A DNA stretch of 54,523 nucleotides from Clostridia bacterium (GCA_017481205.1 JAFUPN010000022.1:1-54523), one strand, 5' to 3'; shown: positions 15,879 through 25,978, counted from the first letter of the stretch. Translations and numbers: made by a program. The notes: generated by a model from the letters alone, not told the origin.

Positions 15879-17003
15879 ATGATGAAGCTGTTAAACAAAA
15901 AAATATTGGAAACCAATATAGAAGAAATCGCACGGTATGACCTGGAGGAAAATAATATATTCGGTTCTGCATATATTGTCTGCCAGGGCGGGGAGGTTGT
16001 TTATAAAAAACATTTCGGAGTAACAGAACTTTCATCAAAAACACCTGTAAGTGATGATACAATTTTTCGTCTGGCATCTATGACAAAGCCGGTAACTGCC
16101 ATGGCAATGCTGATATTGATTGACAGAGGGCTGATTTCCCTTTCTGACCCTGTAAAAAAATATCTCCCTCAGTTTGATAAAATACATGTAGTACCCGAGG
16201 CAGGGACTGACCTGGGGGAGACAAAGACAGATGTTACTGTCATGCATCTGCTGACTCATACTTCAGGTCTGGGAAGCGGCAAACCGGTGAATATGACAGC
16301 AAAAGACAGGGAGACTGTGCAGGATACCGTGAATTATTTTGTCAATGCGGGACTTGACTTTGAGCCCTTTACCAAGCAGGCATACAGCGGCACTGCGGCT
16401 TTTGATGCGCTTACGGCAATTGCAGAAAAAGTCACAGGAGAAGACTATGAGGAATTTTTGCAGAGAGAAATTTTTAAGCCCTGCAATATGAAAAACACAA
16501 CCTTCATACCCTCGGAAAGTCAGTGGAAACGCTTTATATCCATGCACAACAAGGTTGATGGTAAAAGCTGCGAAGTAAAAACTGCAGCAAACTGTGTGTT
16601 TGAAGAGTACCCTGGCAGTCACAAGCTGGGCGGTGCCGGTCTTGCTTCAACCCTTACAGATTATTCGCACTTTGCTCAAATGCTCCTTAACAAAGGAAAA
16701 ACGGAAAATGCACAAATCGTGTCGGAAGAGATTTTCAGTTTACTTCCGATTCCCTATGTGCCAAAGGATATTATGCCAGGTACCTGTAGATGGGGATTGG
16801 CGGTCCGTGTGATTACCGATGAAGCCTACGGCAATTTGCCCGTGGGCTCTTATGGCTGGAGCGGCGCATACGGCTCTCATTTCTGGATTGATACGAAAAA
16901 TGAAATTACCGCGGTGTTTATGAAAAATTCAAAGTTTGACGGAGGTGCCGGAAACAAATCTGCCTGCCGTTTTGAAAAAGCAGTGCATGATGCTCTGGTT
17001 TGA
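15879..17003 (+). CDS. Serine hydrolase, class C beta-lactamase family
   Basis: 374 aa. The SxxK motif is seen as SMTK near residues 67-70 within FRLASMTKPVTAMAML. YSGTAAF near 170 stands where the second-motif Tyr is expected, and GWSGAYGSHFWID near the C-terminus takes the place of the KTG/HxG motif. No signal peptide is present, which argues against a periplasmic-type beta-lactamase or penicillin-binding protein and for an intracellular esterase (EstB type). Two adjacent ATGs at 15879 and 15882 are possible; AAGGAG lies 5 or 8 nt upstream. It follows the second rhamnosidase by 66 nt. Confidence 0.85.
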   Translation: MMKLLNKKILETNIEEIARYDLEENNIFGSAYIVCQGGEVVYKKHFGVTELSSKTPVSDDTIFRLASMTKPVTAMAMLILIDRGLISLSDPVKKYLPQFDKIHVVPEAGTDLGETKTDVTVMHLLTHTSGLGSGKPVNMTAKDRETVQDTVNYFVNAGLDFEPFTKQAYSGTAAFDALTAIAEKVTGEDYEEFLQREIFKPCNMKNTTFIPSESQWKRFISMHNKVDGKSCEVKTAANCVFEEYPGSHKLGGAGLASTLTDYSHFAQMLLNKGKTENAQIVSEEIFSLLPIPYVPKDIMPGTCRWGLAVRVITDEAYGNLPVGSYGWSGAYGSHFWIDTKNEITAVFMKNSKFDGGAGNKSACRFEKAVHDALV

Positions 17004-17045
17004 CACAGGAGTATTTTATTATCTTTCGGCTAAGGAGGAATTATC

Positions 17046-17489
17046 ATGAGAAAAAAGCTTCAGGACAAAATGTTTGAGGTAAGCTATCTGGTTGAACTGT
17101 TTATATCAATAATAGTCGGTATTGCAGTGCTGGTTCTTGCAGTACGACTGATTTTTGATATGCTAAATATGACATTTTACTCCGATGGAGTAAATGCATT
17201 GGTGGAAATTCTTGATGATGCAATAATACTTGCAATCGGCGCGGAGCTTATCAAAATGCTTTGCAAGCATACTCCCGAAACTATAATTGAGGTACTGGCT
17301 TTTGCACTGGCTCGTCAGCTTATTGTGGGTCATGCCGCACCATGGGAGAATCTTGTGACTGTTGCAGCCATAGCAGCATTGTTTGCTGTAAGAAGATTTT
17401 TGCTTAACCGTCATGATCTGGTTGAAACGCCGGACGGACTTATTGAAATGGATAATGAAACAGAGGGAAAATGCGGAGACATTGAATAA
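17046..17489 (+). CDS. PsiE-like phosphate-starvation-inducible membrane protein
   Basis: 147 aa with four hydrophobic segments (about 17-40, 50-75, 80-95 and 100-118). VEILDDAIILAIGAELIKML and ALARQLIVGH are blocks I associate with the PsiE family (PF06146), small membrane proteins of unknown biochemical role. The C-terminal 35 residues are polar and acidic. A strong AAGGAGG sits 7 nt before the ATG. It lies 42 nt after the hydrolase gene and 102 nt before an MFS gene. No pho box is recognised. Confidence 0.7.
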   Translation: MRKKLQDKMFEVSYLVELFISIIVGIAVLVLAVRLIFDMLNMTFYSDGVNALVEILDDAIILAIGAELIKMLCKHTPETIIEVLAFALARQLIVGHAAPWENLVTVAAIAALFAVRRFLLNRHDLVETPDGLIEMDNETEGKCGDIE

Positions 17490-17591
17490 TAACATCGGTT
17501 TTGCGGTTCTTTTTTCGGTGTTGACTTTTTTGATAATAAGTGATAAGATACGTTTGTTGTTGAATATGTATTGGAGAAAGGGAAAGGAATC

Positions 17592-18797
17592 ATGACAAGA
17601 TTGAAAGAAAAAAAGCAGATAAATGGTCTTGCATTGCTACTGGCAGCCACATATATGGTAAGCTATATGACCCGTATAAACTACGGAGCCGTTATATCTG
17701 AAATTGAAGCTGTAACCGGGATTTCAAGAGCACTTCTCTCAATGGCGGTTACCGGGAGCTTTATAACCTACGGAGCGGGACAGATAGTAAGCGGACTGTT
17801 CGGCGATATGTTTTCTCCTAAAAAGCTGGTTTCATACGGTCTTATTACATCGGCGCTTATGAATTTTCTTATACCTGTATGCAAAAGTCCTTATGTGATG
17901 CTGATAGTATGGTGTATCAACGGTTTTGCCCAGAGCTTTATGTGGCCGCCGATAGTTAAAATGATGACAGCCCTTTTGTCTGAGGAGGACTACAAGCGCA
18001 CAACGGTAAAGGTTTCCTGGGGCAGCTCTTTCGGTACTATAGCCATATATCTCATATCTCCTCTTATTATCTCAATGTTCGGCTGGAGAGCGGTATTCCT
18101 GTTTTCGGCAATCTGCGGTACTGTTATGATTTTTGTGTGGAACAGATTTTCATATGATATAGATGCTGACAAAAGCACTGCTGTCCGCAAATTTAAAAAA
18201 TCAGAAACCAATACCTTTCTTACTCCCGTAATGATATGTATCATGGCAGCAATTATCCTCCAGGGAATGCTCAGAGACGGTGTTACAACCTGGATGCCCT
18301 CGTACATAGCGCAGACATATAATATGAGCAACATTATTTCTATCCTGACTGGTGTTGTTCTCCCTATATTCAGTATACTGTGCTTTCAGCTTGCTTCTAT
18401 GCTTTACAGAAAAACCTTTACAAATCCCATGATGTGTGCAGGTATGATTTTTCTTGCAGGAACTGTATCGGCATTTGCTCTGTTCATGATTTCCGGAAGA
18501 AATGCGGCATTGTCGGTTTTGCTCTCGGCATTGCTTACAGGCTGTATGCATGGTGTCAATCTGATACTTATATGCATGATACCGTCGTTTTTTAAGAAAA
18601 CGGGAAATGTATCCACTGTGTCCGGCGTGCTTAATTCCTGTACATATGTAGGCAGTGCCATATCAACATATGGAATAGCCTCTCTGTCAGAGAAAATCGG
18701 CTGGGAGTTTACTCTCTTTACATGGATATTAATAAGTGGTGCAGGAACTGTTTTCTGCCTGTGCAGTGTCAGACCGTGGAAAAAGCGTATGGATTAA
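17592..18797 (+). CDS. Major facilitator superfamily transporter
   Basis: 401 aa with twelve predicted membrane segments in two six-helix halves joined by a polar loop near residues 190-205 (DIDADKSTAVRKFKKSE). The first half has TRINYGAVISEI and a GLFGDMFSPKKLV loop 2-3 motif, resembling the organophosphate/hexuronate-like MFS branch. A sugar or sugar-phosphate substrate would fit the neighbouring glycosidases but is inferred. Start at ATG 17592; a TTG at 17571 overlaps the binding site. A small DUF4430 lipoprotein follows 24 nt downstream. Confidence 0.88.
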   Translation: MTRLKEKKQINGLALLLAATYMVSYMTRINYGAVISEIEAVTGISRALLSMAVTGSFITYGAGQIVSGLFGDMFSPKKLVSYGLITSALMNFLIPVCKSPYVMLIVWCINGFAQSFMWPPIVKMMTALLSEEDYKRTTVKVSWGSSFGTIAIYLISPLIISMFGWRAVFLFSAICGTVMIFVWNRFSYDIDADKSTAVRKFKKSETNTFLTPVMICIMAAIILQGMLRDGVTTWMPSYIAQTYNMSNIISILTGVVLPIFSILCFQLASMLYRKTFTNPMMCAGMIFLAGTVSAFALFMISGRNAALSVLLSALLTGCMHGVNLILICMIPSFFKKTGNVSTVSGVLNSCTYVGSAISTYGIASLSEKIGWEFTLFTWILISGAGTVFCLCSVRPWKKRMD

Positions 18798-18821
18798 GTA
18801 TGAGAAGAAAGGGAATGGAAA

Positions 18822-19241
18822 ATGAAAAAGATAATAAATTATATAGCTCTTGCAGCGATGCTTTGTTTTTGCTTGACAACCTGTACCAAGGCTCCTGAGG
18901 CAACAGACCTTTGGGAAACAGCGGTATATACTGAGGATACAGAGCTGGGAAACGGAGCAAAAACACTTTATGTGGAGGTAACAGCAGAGGATAAAGCTGT
19001 CACCTTTACTGTTCATACAGATGAAAAGACTGTGGGAGCGGCACTTATGGAGCATCATCTTGTCGCCGGGGAAAAGGGTGCCTACGGGCTTTATGTAAAG
19101 GTTGTCAACGGTATTACGGCAGACTATGACACCGACCAAAGCTACTGGGAATTCCGCAAAAAGGGTGAATCCCTGTCAACCGGTGTGGACGGAACAGAAT
19201 TTGCCGACGGCGAGCATTATGAGCTGGTTTATACAAAATGA
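18822..19241 (+). CDS. DUF4430 domain protein, probable lipoprotein
   Basis: 139 aa. An N-terminal hydrophobic signal (ALAAMLCFCLTTC) ends in a cysteine that could be lipidated, though the residues before it (LTT) are not an ideal lipobox. The rest is one domain from about residue 45 (TLYVEVTAEDKAVTFTVHTDEKTVGAALMEH to KKGESLSTGVDGTEFADGEHYELVY), the DUF4430 pattern also found at the C-terminus of cobalamin-binding transcobalamin-like proteins. Ligand unknown. It would sit on the outer face of the membrane next to the MFS transporter encoded just upstream. Confidence 0.75.
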   Translation: MKKIINYIALAAMLCFCLTTCTKAPEATDLWETAVYTEDTELGNGAKTLYVEVTAEDKAVTFTVHTDEKTVGAALMEHHLVAGEKGAYGLYVKVVNGITADYDTDQSYWEFRKKGESLSTGVDGTEFADGEHYELVYTK

Positions 19242-19261
19242 TATGTCTTATAAAGACGGCA

Positions 19262-19297
19262 AGTCGAAAATTTAAAATATTGGTTGCTCAGGCTATG
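19262..19297 (+). repeat. Decayed end of the 272-bp inverted-repeat element
   Basis: TCGAAAATTT, then ATTGGTTGCTCAGGCTATG, matches the reverse complement of the left end of the 42241-42512 element, with the stretch between them deleted. It lies between the DUF4430 gene and the phosphodiesterase gene. Confidence 0.5.
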
Positions 19298-19338
19298 GTT
19301 GAAATCAGAAAATTTTTAGCCTAAAAGGAGAATAGAAC

Positions 19339-20067
19339 ATGGATACTGTAAGAATTATCAGCAAGAATGTAAAGATGGTTGCTCACAGAGGTCTCAGCGG
19401 TATTGAGAGAGAAAATACAAATCCTGCATTTGTGGCAGCCGGCAACAGAAGCTACTTCGGCATAGAAACCGACGTGCACAGAACTGCTGACGGCAAATTT
19501 GTTATCATACATGACGAGACCACCGAAAGAGTGAGCCTTGGCAAGGTTAATATCAATGTGGAGGAAAGCAATTATGCAGACCTTGAGAACATAGTGCTTC
19601 CTGACCTTGATGAAAGCACTAACAGACAGGATATAAGAATACCTCTTCTTGAGGATTATATCAAAATCTGCAAAAAGTATGACAAGGTATGTGTTCTTGA
19701 ACTGAAAAATCCTTTTGTCAAAGAGGATATAGTAAAGATGGTTGAAGAAATACGCTCGTTGGGATATCTTGAAAAGGTGATATTTATATCCTTTAGCTGG
19801 GCAAACTGCGTTATACTACGCAGTTTGCTTCCTGATAATGATATCCAGTGGCTCACGGGTGTAGAACTGACAGATGAGGTTATAAATGACTTGGTTGATG
19901 AAAGGCTCAACCTTGATGCTTATTACAAGCTCCTGACAAAAGAACTGGTAGATAAGCTCCATTCAAGGGGAATCAGCATAAACTGCTGGACCTGTGATAT
20001 CAAGGAGGACGGCGAAAACCTTGTTGATATGGGTGTGGATTTTATTACCTCCAATATTCTTGAATAA
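19339..20067 (+). CDS. Glycerophosphodiester phosphodiesterase
   Basis: 242 aa, cytosolic. VAHRGLSGIERENTNPAF carries the first catalytic His and the Glu of the GDPD family; IETDVHRTADGKFVIIHDE gives the metal-binding E-x-D and the second His (about residues 49-66). Late blocks VLELKNPF and INCWTCD complete the TIM-barrel pattern. It hydrolyses glycerophosphodiesters from lipid turnover to glycerol 3-phosphate and an alcohol. Strong AAGGAG 10 nt before the ATG. Length is normal for short bacterial GDPDs. Not obviously linked to the flanking genes. Confidence 0.92.
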   Translation: MDTVRIISKNVKMVAHRGLSGIERENTNPAFVAAGNRSYFGIETDVHRTADGKFVIIHDETTERVSLGKVNINVEESNYADLENIVLPDLDESTNRQDIRIPLLEDYIKICKKYDKVCVLELKNPFVKEDIVKMVEEIRSLGYLEKVIFISFSWANCVILRSLLPDNDIQWLTGVELTDEVINDLVDERLNLDAYYKLLTKELVDKLHSRGISINCWTCDIKEDGENLVDMGVDFITSNILE

Positions 20068-20174
20068 GATTATAAAAGACAATTTCTTTGGTCTGGAAGT
20101 TGCCTTTTGTATTATGCGTTAGTTAAAATTAAATCTATTTATATCTGCTTTCCTGCTTTGCATAAAAATAATTT

Positions 20175-20203
20175 TTGACAAATGAAAGAAAATATGATAT
20201 AAT
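20175..20203 (+). promoter_or_regulatory. Perfect sigma-A promoter for the HMGL-like aldolase gene
   Basis: TTGACA (20175-20180), 17 nt, TATAAT (20198-20203), both hexamers perfect; start codon 55 nt downstream. Confidence 0.85.
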
Positions 20204-20258
20204 TATTTGCAACTTTACACTGATGATAAAGTCATATTTTAATTTAGGAGATGGAATA

Positions 20259-21236
20259 ATGGGTTCACGTAAGGGTACATTATTAAGCGTGCGCAGTGAT
20301 ATTAAGGTTCTGGATGTTACTATCCGCGACGGCGGCTTGTGCAATAATTTTGAATTTTCGGATGAGTTTGTATCCGAGCTGTATAAAACCAATGTTCAGA
20401 GTGGCGTTGATTATATGGAGTTTGGCTACAAGGCAAGCAGAAATATGTTTAAGGAAAGCGATTTCGGCAAGTGGAAATTCTGTAAGGAAGAGGATATCCG
20501 CGCTATTGTGGGAGACAATCCTTCTAATATGAAAATTGCAGTTATGGCAGATGTGGGACGCTGTGATTACAAAACAGATTTTCTGCCAAAGAGCGAAAGT
20601 GTTATTGACATGGTTCGTGTGGCATGCTATGTTCATCAGATTCCTGCTGCTATTGAAATGATTGAGCATTTCCATGAGCTGGGCTATGAGACCACATGTA
20701 ATATTATGGCAATTTCACAGGTTGGCTCAGAGCAGATAATCCAGGCTCTTGAGATGCTTTCAGAAACTAATGTGGATGTTATATATCTGGTGGACAGCTT
20801 CGGCTCACTTTACCCCGAGAATGCATCAGAGCTGGCGAAAACCTATGTTGATATCGCAGAAAAGCATGGCAAGATTGTCGGCTTCCATGCACACAATAAT
20901 CAGAATCTTGCATTTGCAAATACTATTGAAACTCTGTCCTATGGTGTGTCATATCTGGATGCATCTGTACAGGGTATGGGTCGTGGTGCCGGTAACTGTG
21001 CCATGGAGCTGCTTTTGGGATTTTTGAAAAATCCGAAGTACAATATGTATCATCTGCTGGTGTTTATTGAAAAATATATGCTGGCTCTTAAAGAAAATGG
21101 TGTTATATGGGGCTATGACATACCCTATATGTTTACGGGTCTTTTAAATCAGCATCCCCGTTCTGCGATGGAATTTGTTGCAAATAACGAACATAGCTAT
21201 TCTGAATTTTATAAAAAACTATTGGATCACGATTGA
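20259..21236 (+). CDS. HMGL-like aldolase catalytic domain protein
   Basis: 325 aa from ATG 20259, which has AGGAG 8 nt upstream; the upstream in-frame start at 20175 lies on the promoter. VLDVTIRDGGLCNNFEFSDE is the N-terminal HMGL/DRE-TIM motif (D-x-x-x-R-D-G) that binds the divalent metal. VDSFGSLYPE and the metal-binding HAHNNQNLAFAN (about 205-216) follow the pattern of 4-hydroxy-2-oxovalerate aldolase and isopropylmalate synthase relatives. The short C-terminus argues against an acyl-CoA-condensing synthase with a regulatory domain. Substrate unknown. It is a single gene with its own promoter and terminator. Confidence 0.82.
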   Translation: MGSRKGTLLSVRSDIKVLDVTIRDGGLCNNFEFSDEFVSELYKTNVQSGVDYMEFGYKASRNMFKESDFGKWKFCKEEDIRAIVGDNPSNMKIAVMADVGRCDYKTDFLPKSESVIDMVRVACYVHQIPAAIEMIEHFHELGYETTCNIMAISQVGSEQIIQALEMLSETNVDVIYLVDSFGSLYPENASELAKTYVDIAEKHGKIVGFHAHNNQNLAFANTIETLSYGVSYLDASVQGMGRGAGNCAMELLLGFLKNPKYNMYHLLVFIEKYMLALKENGVIWGYDIPYMFTGLLNQHPRSAMEFVANNEHSYSEFYKKLLDHD

Positions 21237-21250
21237 TATTAAACATACGG

Positions 21251-21277
21251 AAAACCTGCCTTTGGGGCGGGTTTTTT
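21251..21277 (+). terminator. Rho-independent terminator after the aldolase gene
   Basis: AAAACCTGCC, loop TTTG, GGGCGGGTTTTTT: a GC stem followed by six T. Confidence 0.85.
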
Positions 21278-21407
21278 GTATGTGGATTATGCTATAATAA
21301 ATTCGGTATAAGGGTTCTGGAAAGGCAGAAACCAATAAAATGACACTTTAAAAAAATTGTCACCTATGGTATGATATACTTATCAATTAAGACAGGGAGT
21401 GAATTTT

Positions 21408-24400
21408 ATGAGAAAAATCATTTCAATTTTAGTTGCTTTGTCTATGCTTTGTACGATGCTCGCAATGCCTGCCATGGCTGCAAGTACAGTTTCAAAGACA
21501 TACATAAGCAATGCAACCGGTGCAGGCAGCAACAATCATACTGCAGCCACCACGGTTACAGGTGTTAAGGGGCGCACTGCGGGTGACACCAGTACATATG
21601 TCACCCGTGTGAGACCTCAGAGCGAGATTGATAAAGGTAATACCAGCAACCACAAATTCCAATATACTGCCAGCACAGGTACAGCTGACGCTGGCTATGG
21701 TGATCTGTTGATATTTAGTATGTCTTTTATTTCCAACAGTGGTATGAGGGATGTTTGTCTTACCGGTAACGGCGGTGTAAACATTTCTACAGTTTTCCCT
21801 CTGAGTGATGAGAGAGTGGTTGACGGATGGAACAAGCTTGTGTATGTATATGACCACAGCACAGCCGGAGACGAGCTTAACGAATACGCCGGCAGCTGGG
21901 CTATGTATCTTAACGGTGAATGTATCAATGCCTTGGGCGAAAACCGCGATTTAATGGATGCTGACAATCCCTTTAATTATACTTCAAAGGGCAAAATGGA
22001 CCAGATGCGTGTTATGTTTGCCAGCTCGGCGGTAAATGAAGAAATATCAATGTACTTTGACGATGTAGACTGTTACACTGTTACTACAGACGATAAGGCT
22101 GCTTACATTGCTTCTTTTGCTAAGGATAAGCCGGTTCTGGCTGAGTCGTCCGATGCAAAGTATACGATTTCCGAAGGTGTGGTTGATGCTGCTGCAGGTG
22201 CTACTGCAGGCGATATTGAAGCTGCAGATGGTACAACAGTAAGAGTATATCAGAACAAGCAGTATTCCCAGGTGCTTGCAGACACCGCAGTGCTTAAATC
22301 AGGAAATATTGTTGTTGTTGAAAAGGACGGTATTTTCAATTACTATCCGGTAATCGCTGCCGACGGCTCCGTAACCCTTTATGAGGCATATCAGGCGGCG
22401 GATATCAGTACATTCTACAGAGGCGAGAAGTCCGATGCGGCGGGAATGGGCGGCAAAACTACCGACGATAGCAGTATACTCCTGAATTCCAATGTGATTG
22501 AGCATGACAATCAGACTCACTACAACGGCTTTTTCTCATATGCACCCGGTTCTATATCAAACGGTGTATGGAGCGGTATTGATACAAGCGGTTATCTAGT
22601 GGCAGAGGGTGAGATATTCCCTGCTTCTATCAGAACTATAGGTATTGCTACAAACGGCGGCACAACCGTGGCTGATATACCTGCAGTTGCTAACGAATGG
22701 AACAAATTCTATGTGGTGTATGACTTCACCAACAAAAAAATGAAGGTTGTTGTAGACGGTGTTGTGACTACAGACTGGGCAGAGACTGTTTACGGAACGG
22801 CGAACAGAAATGATATACGCTTCCTTATAACAGGTAATGACAATGAAGCTCCTGCTCAGGTATATCTGGACGATTACAGAATATATACAATCAAATCAGA
22901 GCCGGACTATGATGCTCCTGCAGTACTGGATACTTCAAAGTATACAATTGATAGCGGATATCTTGTTGCTTCGGCAGATGATACGGTAAAGGATATTACA
23001 AGTGACGATGCTGAGGTAAGGGTTTATACGGACAGTACATATACAAACCTTTGCTCTGACAGCGACGTACTTCTTAACGGCAATGTGGTTGTGCTTGTGT
23101 CAGGCAACGGCTGCTTTGCATACTATCCCGTAACGTCGGCTCTTACAAGAGTACCTGCCACAGTGGTTACAGAGCACTGCGATGAAAACAATCTTGCGTC
23201 GGTGACGGCGGCAAGAGCTTCGATAACCATTGCAGACGGATTCGGAGGCAAGGCGGTTTCCGATAAGGTTGCAAAGCTCACGGGAACCACATCAACTGGT
23301 GATTGTGACTACTTTATCCAGACTACGACTGTTCCGGCAGATAAAGATATAGTAGCAAGCATTCTTGTATATCCTGAAGAAAAAATCACTTCCTATTGGT
23401 TTGCTACAAGCGGTCATTCACCTGTGACCGACAAGATTGCCGCAACGGACCTTAAGACAGGGGAGTGGAACAGAATTACCATTGTATATGATGCACAGAC
23501 AAAGACCTCGTATACTTATATAAACGATGTACTCAAGGCTGAATATAGCGGCAACGGTATAAGCAACGGCATACTCAGATTTATAGAAAACAACAGCCTC
23601 ACTGCGGCTGAGATTGCAAATGTATCTTCATATTTTGACGACTTTGTTATCTGGACAGGCGATATTGCTGTTCCTGCAGTTGATTTTGGCAAATATACGA
23701 ACGACGGCTGGGAAATAAACGGCTTTGGCGATGACACAGCAGCCGAAGCACTGACAGAGATTACCCCTGCAGAGGGCTACGAGGACTATACTGTCACAAT
23801 CTGTGATTCTGAGGGTAATCCTGCCGCGTCTGATGACAAAATAGAGCAGGGCTGGACTGTGACTGTATATGACGGTGATGTATGTCTTGCTACCTACAGC
23901 TTTGCTGCGGCAGAATACGAAGTGTCCGATATAATGGCACTTGTTACCGATGGTTATGACCCTGCAAACGGAAAGTTTGGTGCGGGCACACTGGAACTCA
24001 GCTGGGATGTTAACGTATACAGCGGTACTAAGGATATCTACGGTGTGATTGCTCATTTTGACGAATCCGGCAACCTCTCCGGCGTAGCTATGGAAAAGAA
24101 TTCCGTAACCGGCGAAGGAGCTGTAAATGCTACTCTTGAAGTTAAAGAAAGTGAAGGTACGGTTAAGTGTATGCTTTGGGATGCTGCTTCGTTGGCGCCT
24201 ATGACAGGCACGAAGGAATATTCGGCATATTCTTCGACTGTTATTGAAGATGCGGTACCTCTTTATGAAGGCTTTACCACAAAGTCTGCAGTATTTAACT
24301 ACGATGACGGTATTGCTTCAGACAAACAGCTTGTAGAAATTCTTGATAAATATCAGGCAAAGGCTACCTTCAATCTGGTATCCGGCAGACTGTACGATAA

Positions 24401-25181
24401 TATGAAGAGTGCGGCTGTAAAGGCGGGCTACGGCGAAACCAAGGAAGAAGTATATGCCTATGCCAAGGCCATGTATGCAGGTGCATACGGCAACCACGAA
24501 ATTGCCAACCACACAGTGACTCACAGACCTGCAAGCCTCGACCCCGGCGAAGAGAGCAAGGATTCCTACGGAAATGTACTTGTCGGTGTAAGCACCGAAG
24601 AGGAAATTGCAGATATTCAGAACTGCCCCATACAGCTTCGTGAGTGGTTCGGTCTCAGTGATGACGAGGCTATAGGTCTTGCGTGGCCCAATGGTAATGC
24701 ACACAACCGTTCTGACTACTATACAGACCTGGAGCCTGCTATGAAGGAGATTGGTCTCAAATATGCACGTCACGATGCAACCGGTACCTTCGAATTGCCT
24801 GATGACTGGTATTCCTGGCATGCAACAGCGCATCATCCCAATGCTGCTCCTTATGTAAAGCAGTTTATTGCACTGCCTAACAGCGGTGATATGAAATGTC
24901 TGTTTATATGGGGTCATACATATGAGTTCAACGATGCCGGCAACAATGACAATCTCAACTGGAATTATATCGAAGGTATTATCAGCTCTCTTGCAGACCA
25001 GGGCAACATTTGGTTTGCTACCAACGGTGATGTATACCGTTATGTAGAGGCTACAAAGCTGGTTGATGTGACAGATACCACAGTTGCAAACAAATCCGAT
25101 ATGACAGTTTATTACAATATCAACGGCAAGAATATAGAGCTTGCACCCGGCGAAAGCTATACTATAGCCGAAGCAAAATAA
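21408..25181 (+). CDS. Large secreted multidomain polysaccharide deacetylase (CE4/NodB)
   Basis: 1257 aa. A clear signal peptide (MRKIISILVALSMLCTMLAMPAMA) is cut before Ala-Ser. Residues about 25-850 hold three LamG/concanavalin-like beta units, each with a W-K-x-Y/F-V-V-Y-D strand and a FDD-x-x-x-Y/W-T end, separated by related linker units that begin KYTI and end with FNYYPV or FAYYPV. The C-terminal ~300 residues are a NodB domain: NYDDG near 963 (catalytic and metal Asp), HTVTH near 1034 (metal His pair) and a later LAWPNG block. It would deacetylate a glycan outside the cell, with the N-terminal units probably binding it. No LPXTG or membrane anchor is seen. ATG 21408 is chosen over GTG 21399. 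Confidence 0.85.
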   Translation: MRKIISILVALSMLCTMLAMPAMAASTVSKTYISNATGAGSNNHTAATTVTGVKGRTAGDTSTYVTRVRPQSEIDKGNTSNHKFQYTASTGTADAGYGDLLIFSMSFISNSGMRDVCLTGNGGVNISTVFPLSDERVVDGWNKLVYVYDHSTAGDELNEYAGSWAMYLNGECINALGENRDLMDADNPFNYTSKGKMDQMRVMFASSAVNEEISMYFDDVDCYTVTTDDKAAYIASFAKDKPVLAESSDAKYTISEGVVDAAAGATAGDIEAADGTTVRVYQNKQYSQVLADTAVLKSGNIVVVEKDGIFNYYPVIAADGSVTLYEAYQAADISTFYRGEKSDAAGMGGKTTDDSSILLNSNVIEHDNQTHYNGFFSYAPGSISNGVWSGIDTSGYLVAEGEIFPASIRTIGIATNGGTTVADIPAVANEWNKFYVVYDFTNKKMKVVVDGVVTTDWAETVYGTANRNDIRFLITGNDNEAPAQVYLDDYRIYTIKSEPDYDAPAVLDTSKYTIDSGYLVASADDTVKDITSDDAEVRVYTDSTYTNLCSDSDVLLNGNVVVLVSGNGCFAYYPVTSALTRVPATVVTEHCDENNLASVTAARASITIADGFGGKAVSDKVAKLTGTTSTGDCDYFIQTTTVPADKDIVASILVYPEEKITSYWFATSGHSPVTDKIAATDLKTGEWNRITIVYDAQTKTSYTYINDVLKAEYSGNGISNGILRFIENNSLTAAEIANVSSYFDDFVIWTGDIAVPAVDFGKYTNDGWEINGFGDDTAAEALTEITPAEGYEDYTVTICDSEGNPAASDDKIEQGWTVTVYDGDVCLATYSFAAAEYEVSDIMALVTDGYDPANGKFGAGTLELSWDVNVYSGTKDIYGVIAHFDESGNLSGVAMEKNSVTGEGAVNATLEVKESEGTVKCMLWDAASLAPMTGTKEYSAYSSTVIEDAVPLYEGFTTKSAVFNYDDGIASDKQLVEILDKYQAKATFNLVSGRLYDNMKSAAVKAGYGETKEEVYAYAKAMYAGAYGNHEIANHTVTHRPASLDPGEESKDSYGNVLVGVSTEEEIADIQNCPIQLREWFGLSDDEAIGLAWPNGNAHNRSDYYTDLEPAMKEIGLKYARHDATGTFELPDDWYSWHATAHHPNAAPYVKQFIALPNSGDMKCLFIWGHTYEFNDAGNNDNLNWNYIEGIISSLADQGNIWFATNGDVYRYVEATKLVDVTDTTVANKSDMTVYYNINGKNIELAPGESYTIAEAK

Positions 25182-25258
25182 TTCGAATTTCGATTTTTAG
25201 TGGCGAATTTTTGCTTTCGTTGCGTTAAAATACTCGACAATACGGGATGATATTAACC

Positions 25259-25298
25259 AATAAAATAACCTTGGCGAAATCGCCAAGGTTATTTTATT
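25259..25298. terminator. Bidirectional terminator between deacetylase and upp
   Basis: A perfect 19-bp inverted repeat (AATAAAATAACCTTGGCGA and its complement) around two bases, with A/T-rich outer arms giving a T-run in both directions. Confidence 0.9.
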
Positions 25299-25348
25299 GA
25301 TTATAAGATTTTATAGCATAGCAATTGCATGTGAAAAAGTGTACCGCA

Positions 25349-25978
25349 TTATTTTGTTCCGAAGATTCTGTCACCGGCATCACCGAGACCCGGCACAATA
25401 TAGCATCTTTCGTTAAGTCCTTCGTCTACATTGGCACAGTATATCTCCACATCGGGATGCGCCTTGCTGAGGGCTTCAATACCCTCGGGAGCGGCTATAA
25501 TGCAGAGAAACTTGATATGCTTGCCGCCGTAGGATTTTATCTGTCCGATAGCATCTATTGCAGAGCCTCCTGTTGCAAGCATGGGGTCTACAACAACAAT
25601 GAGTCTTTCTTCAATATCTGCAGGAAGCTTGCAGTAATATTCCTGCGGCTTCATGGTTTCCTCGTCACGATACATGCCGATATGTCCCACCTTGGCACTT
25701 GGCACCAGATTTACAAGTCCGTTTACCATTCCGAGACCGACACGGAGAATGGGGACTACAGCAAGCTTTTTGCCCTTTATCATTTTCTGGGTTGTCTTCT
25801 TGATGGGAGTTTCGATTTCCACCTCTTCAAGAGGCAAATCTCTCAGAGCCTCAAAGCACATGAGCATGGTGATTTCTTCAATCAGCTCGCGGAACTCCTT
25901 ATTTGTTGTGGTTTTCTGACGAAGTATGGTTGTCTTGTGCTGAATCAGCGGATGGTCAAATACAGTTACGTTGTTCAT
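25349..25978 (-). CDS. upp: Uracil phosphoribosyltransferase
   Basis: 209 aa, exactly the normal UPRTase length, from the ATG at 25978. It converts uracil and PRPP to UMP in pyrimidine salvage. [19 protein letters not shown] is the typical N-terminus, [14 protein letters not shown] the uracil-side block, and [13 protein letters not shown] the PRPP-binding loop; the C-terminus [14 protein letters not shown] is standard. It follows the uracil permease gene by about 43 nt in the same direction, making a uraA-upp salvage operon driven by the promoter at 27446-27474. Confidence 0.97.
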   Translation of the reverse strand: MNNVTVFDHPLIQHKTTILRQKTTTNKEFRELIEEITMLMCFEALRDLPLEEVEIETPIKKTTQKMIKGKKLAVVPILRVGLGMVNGLVNLVPSAKVGHIGMYRDEETMKPQEYYCKLPADIEERLIVVVDPMLATGGSAIDAIGQIKSYGGKHIKFLCIIAAPEGIEALSKAHPDVEIYCANVDEGLNERCYIVPGLGDAGDRIFGTK

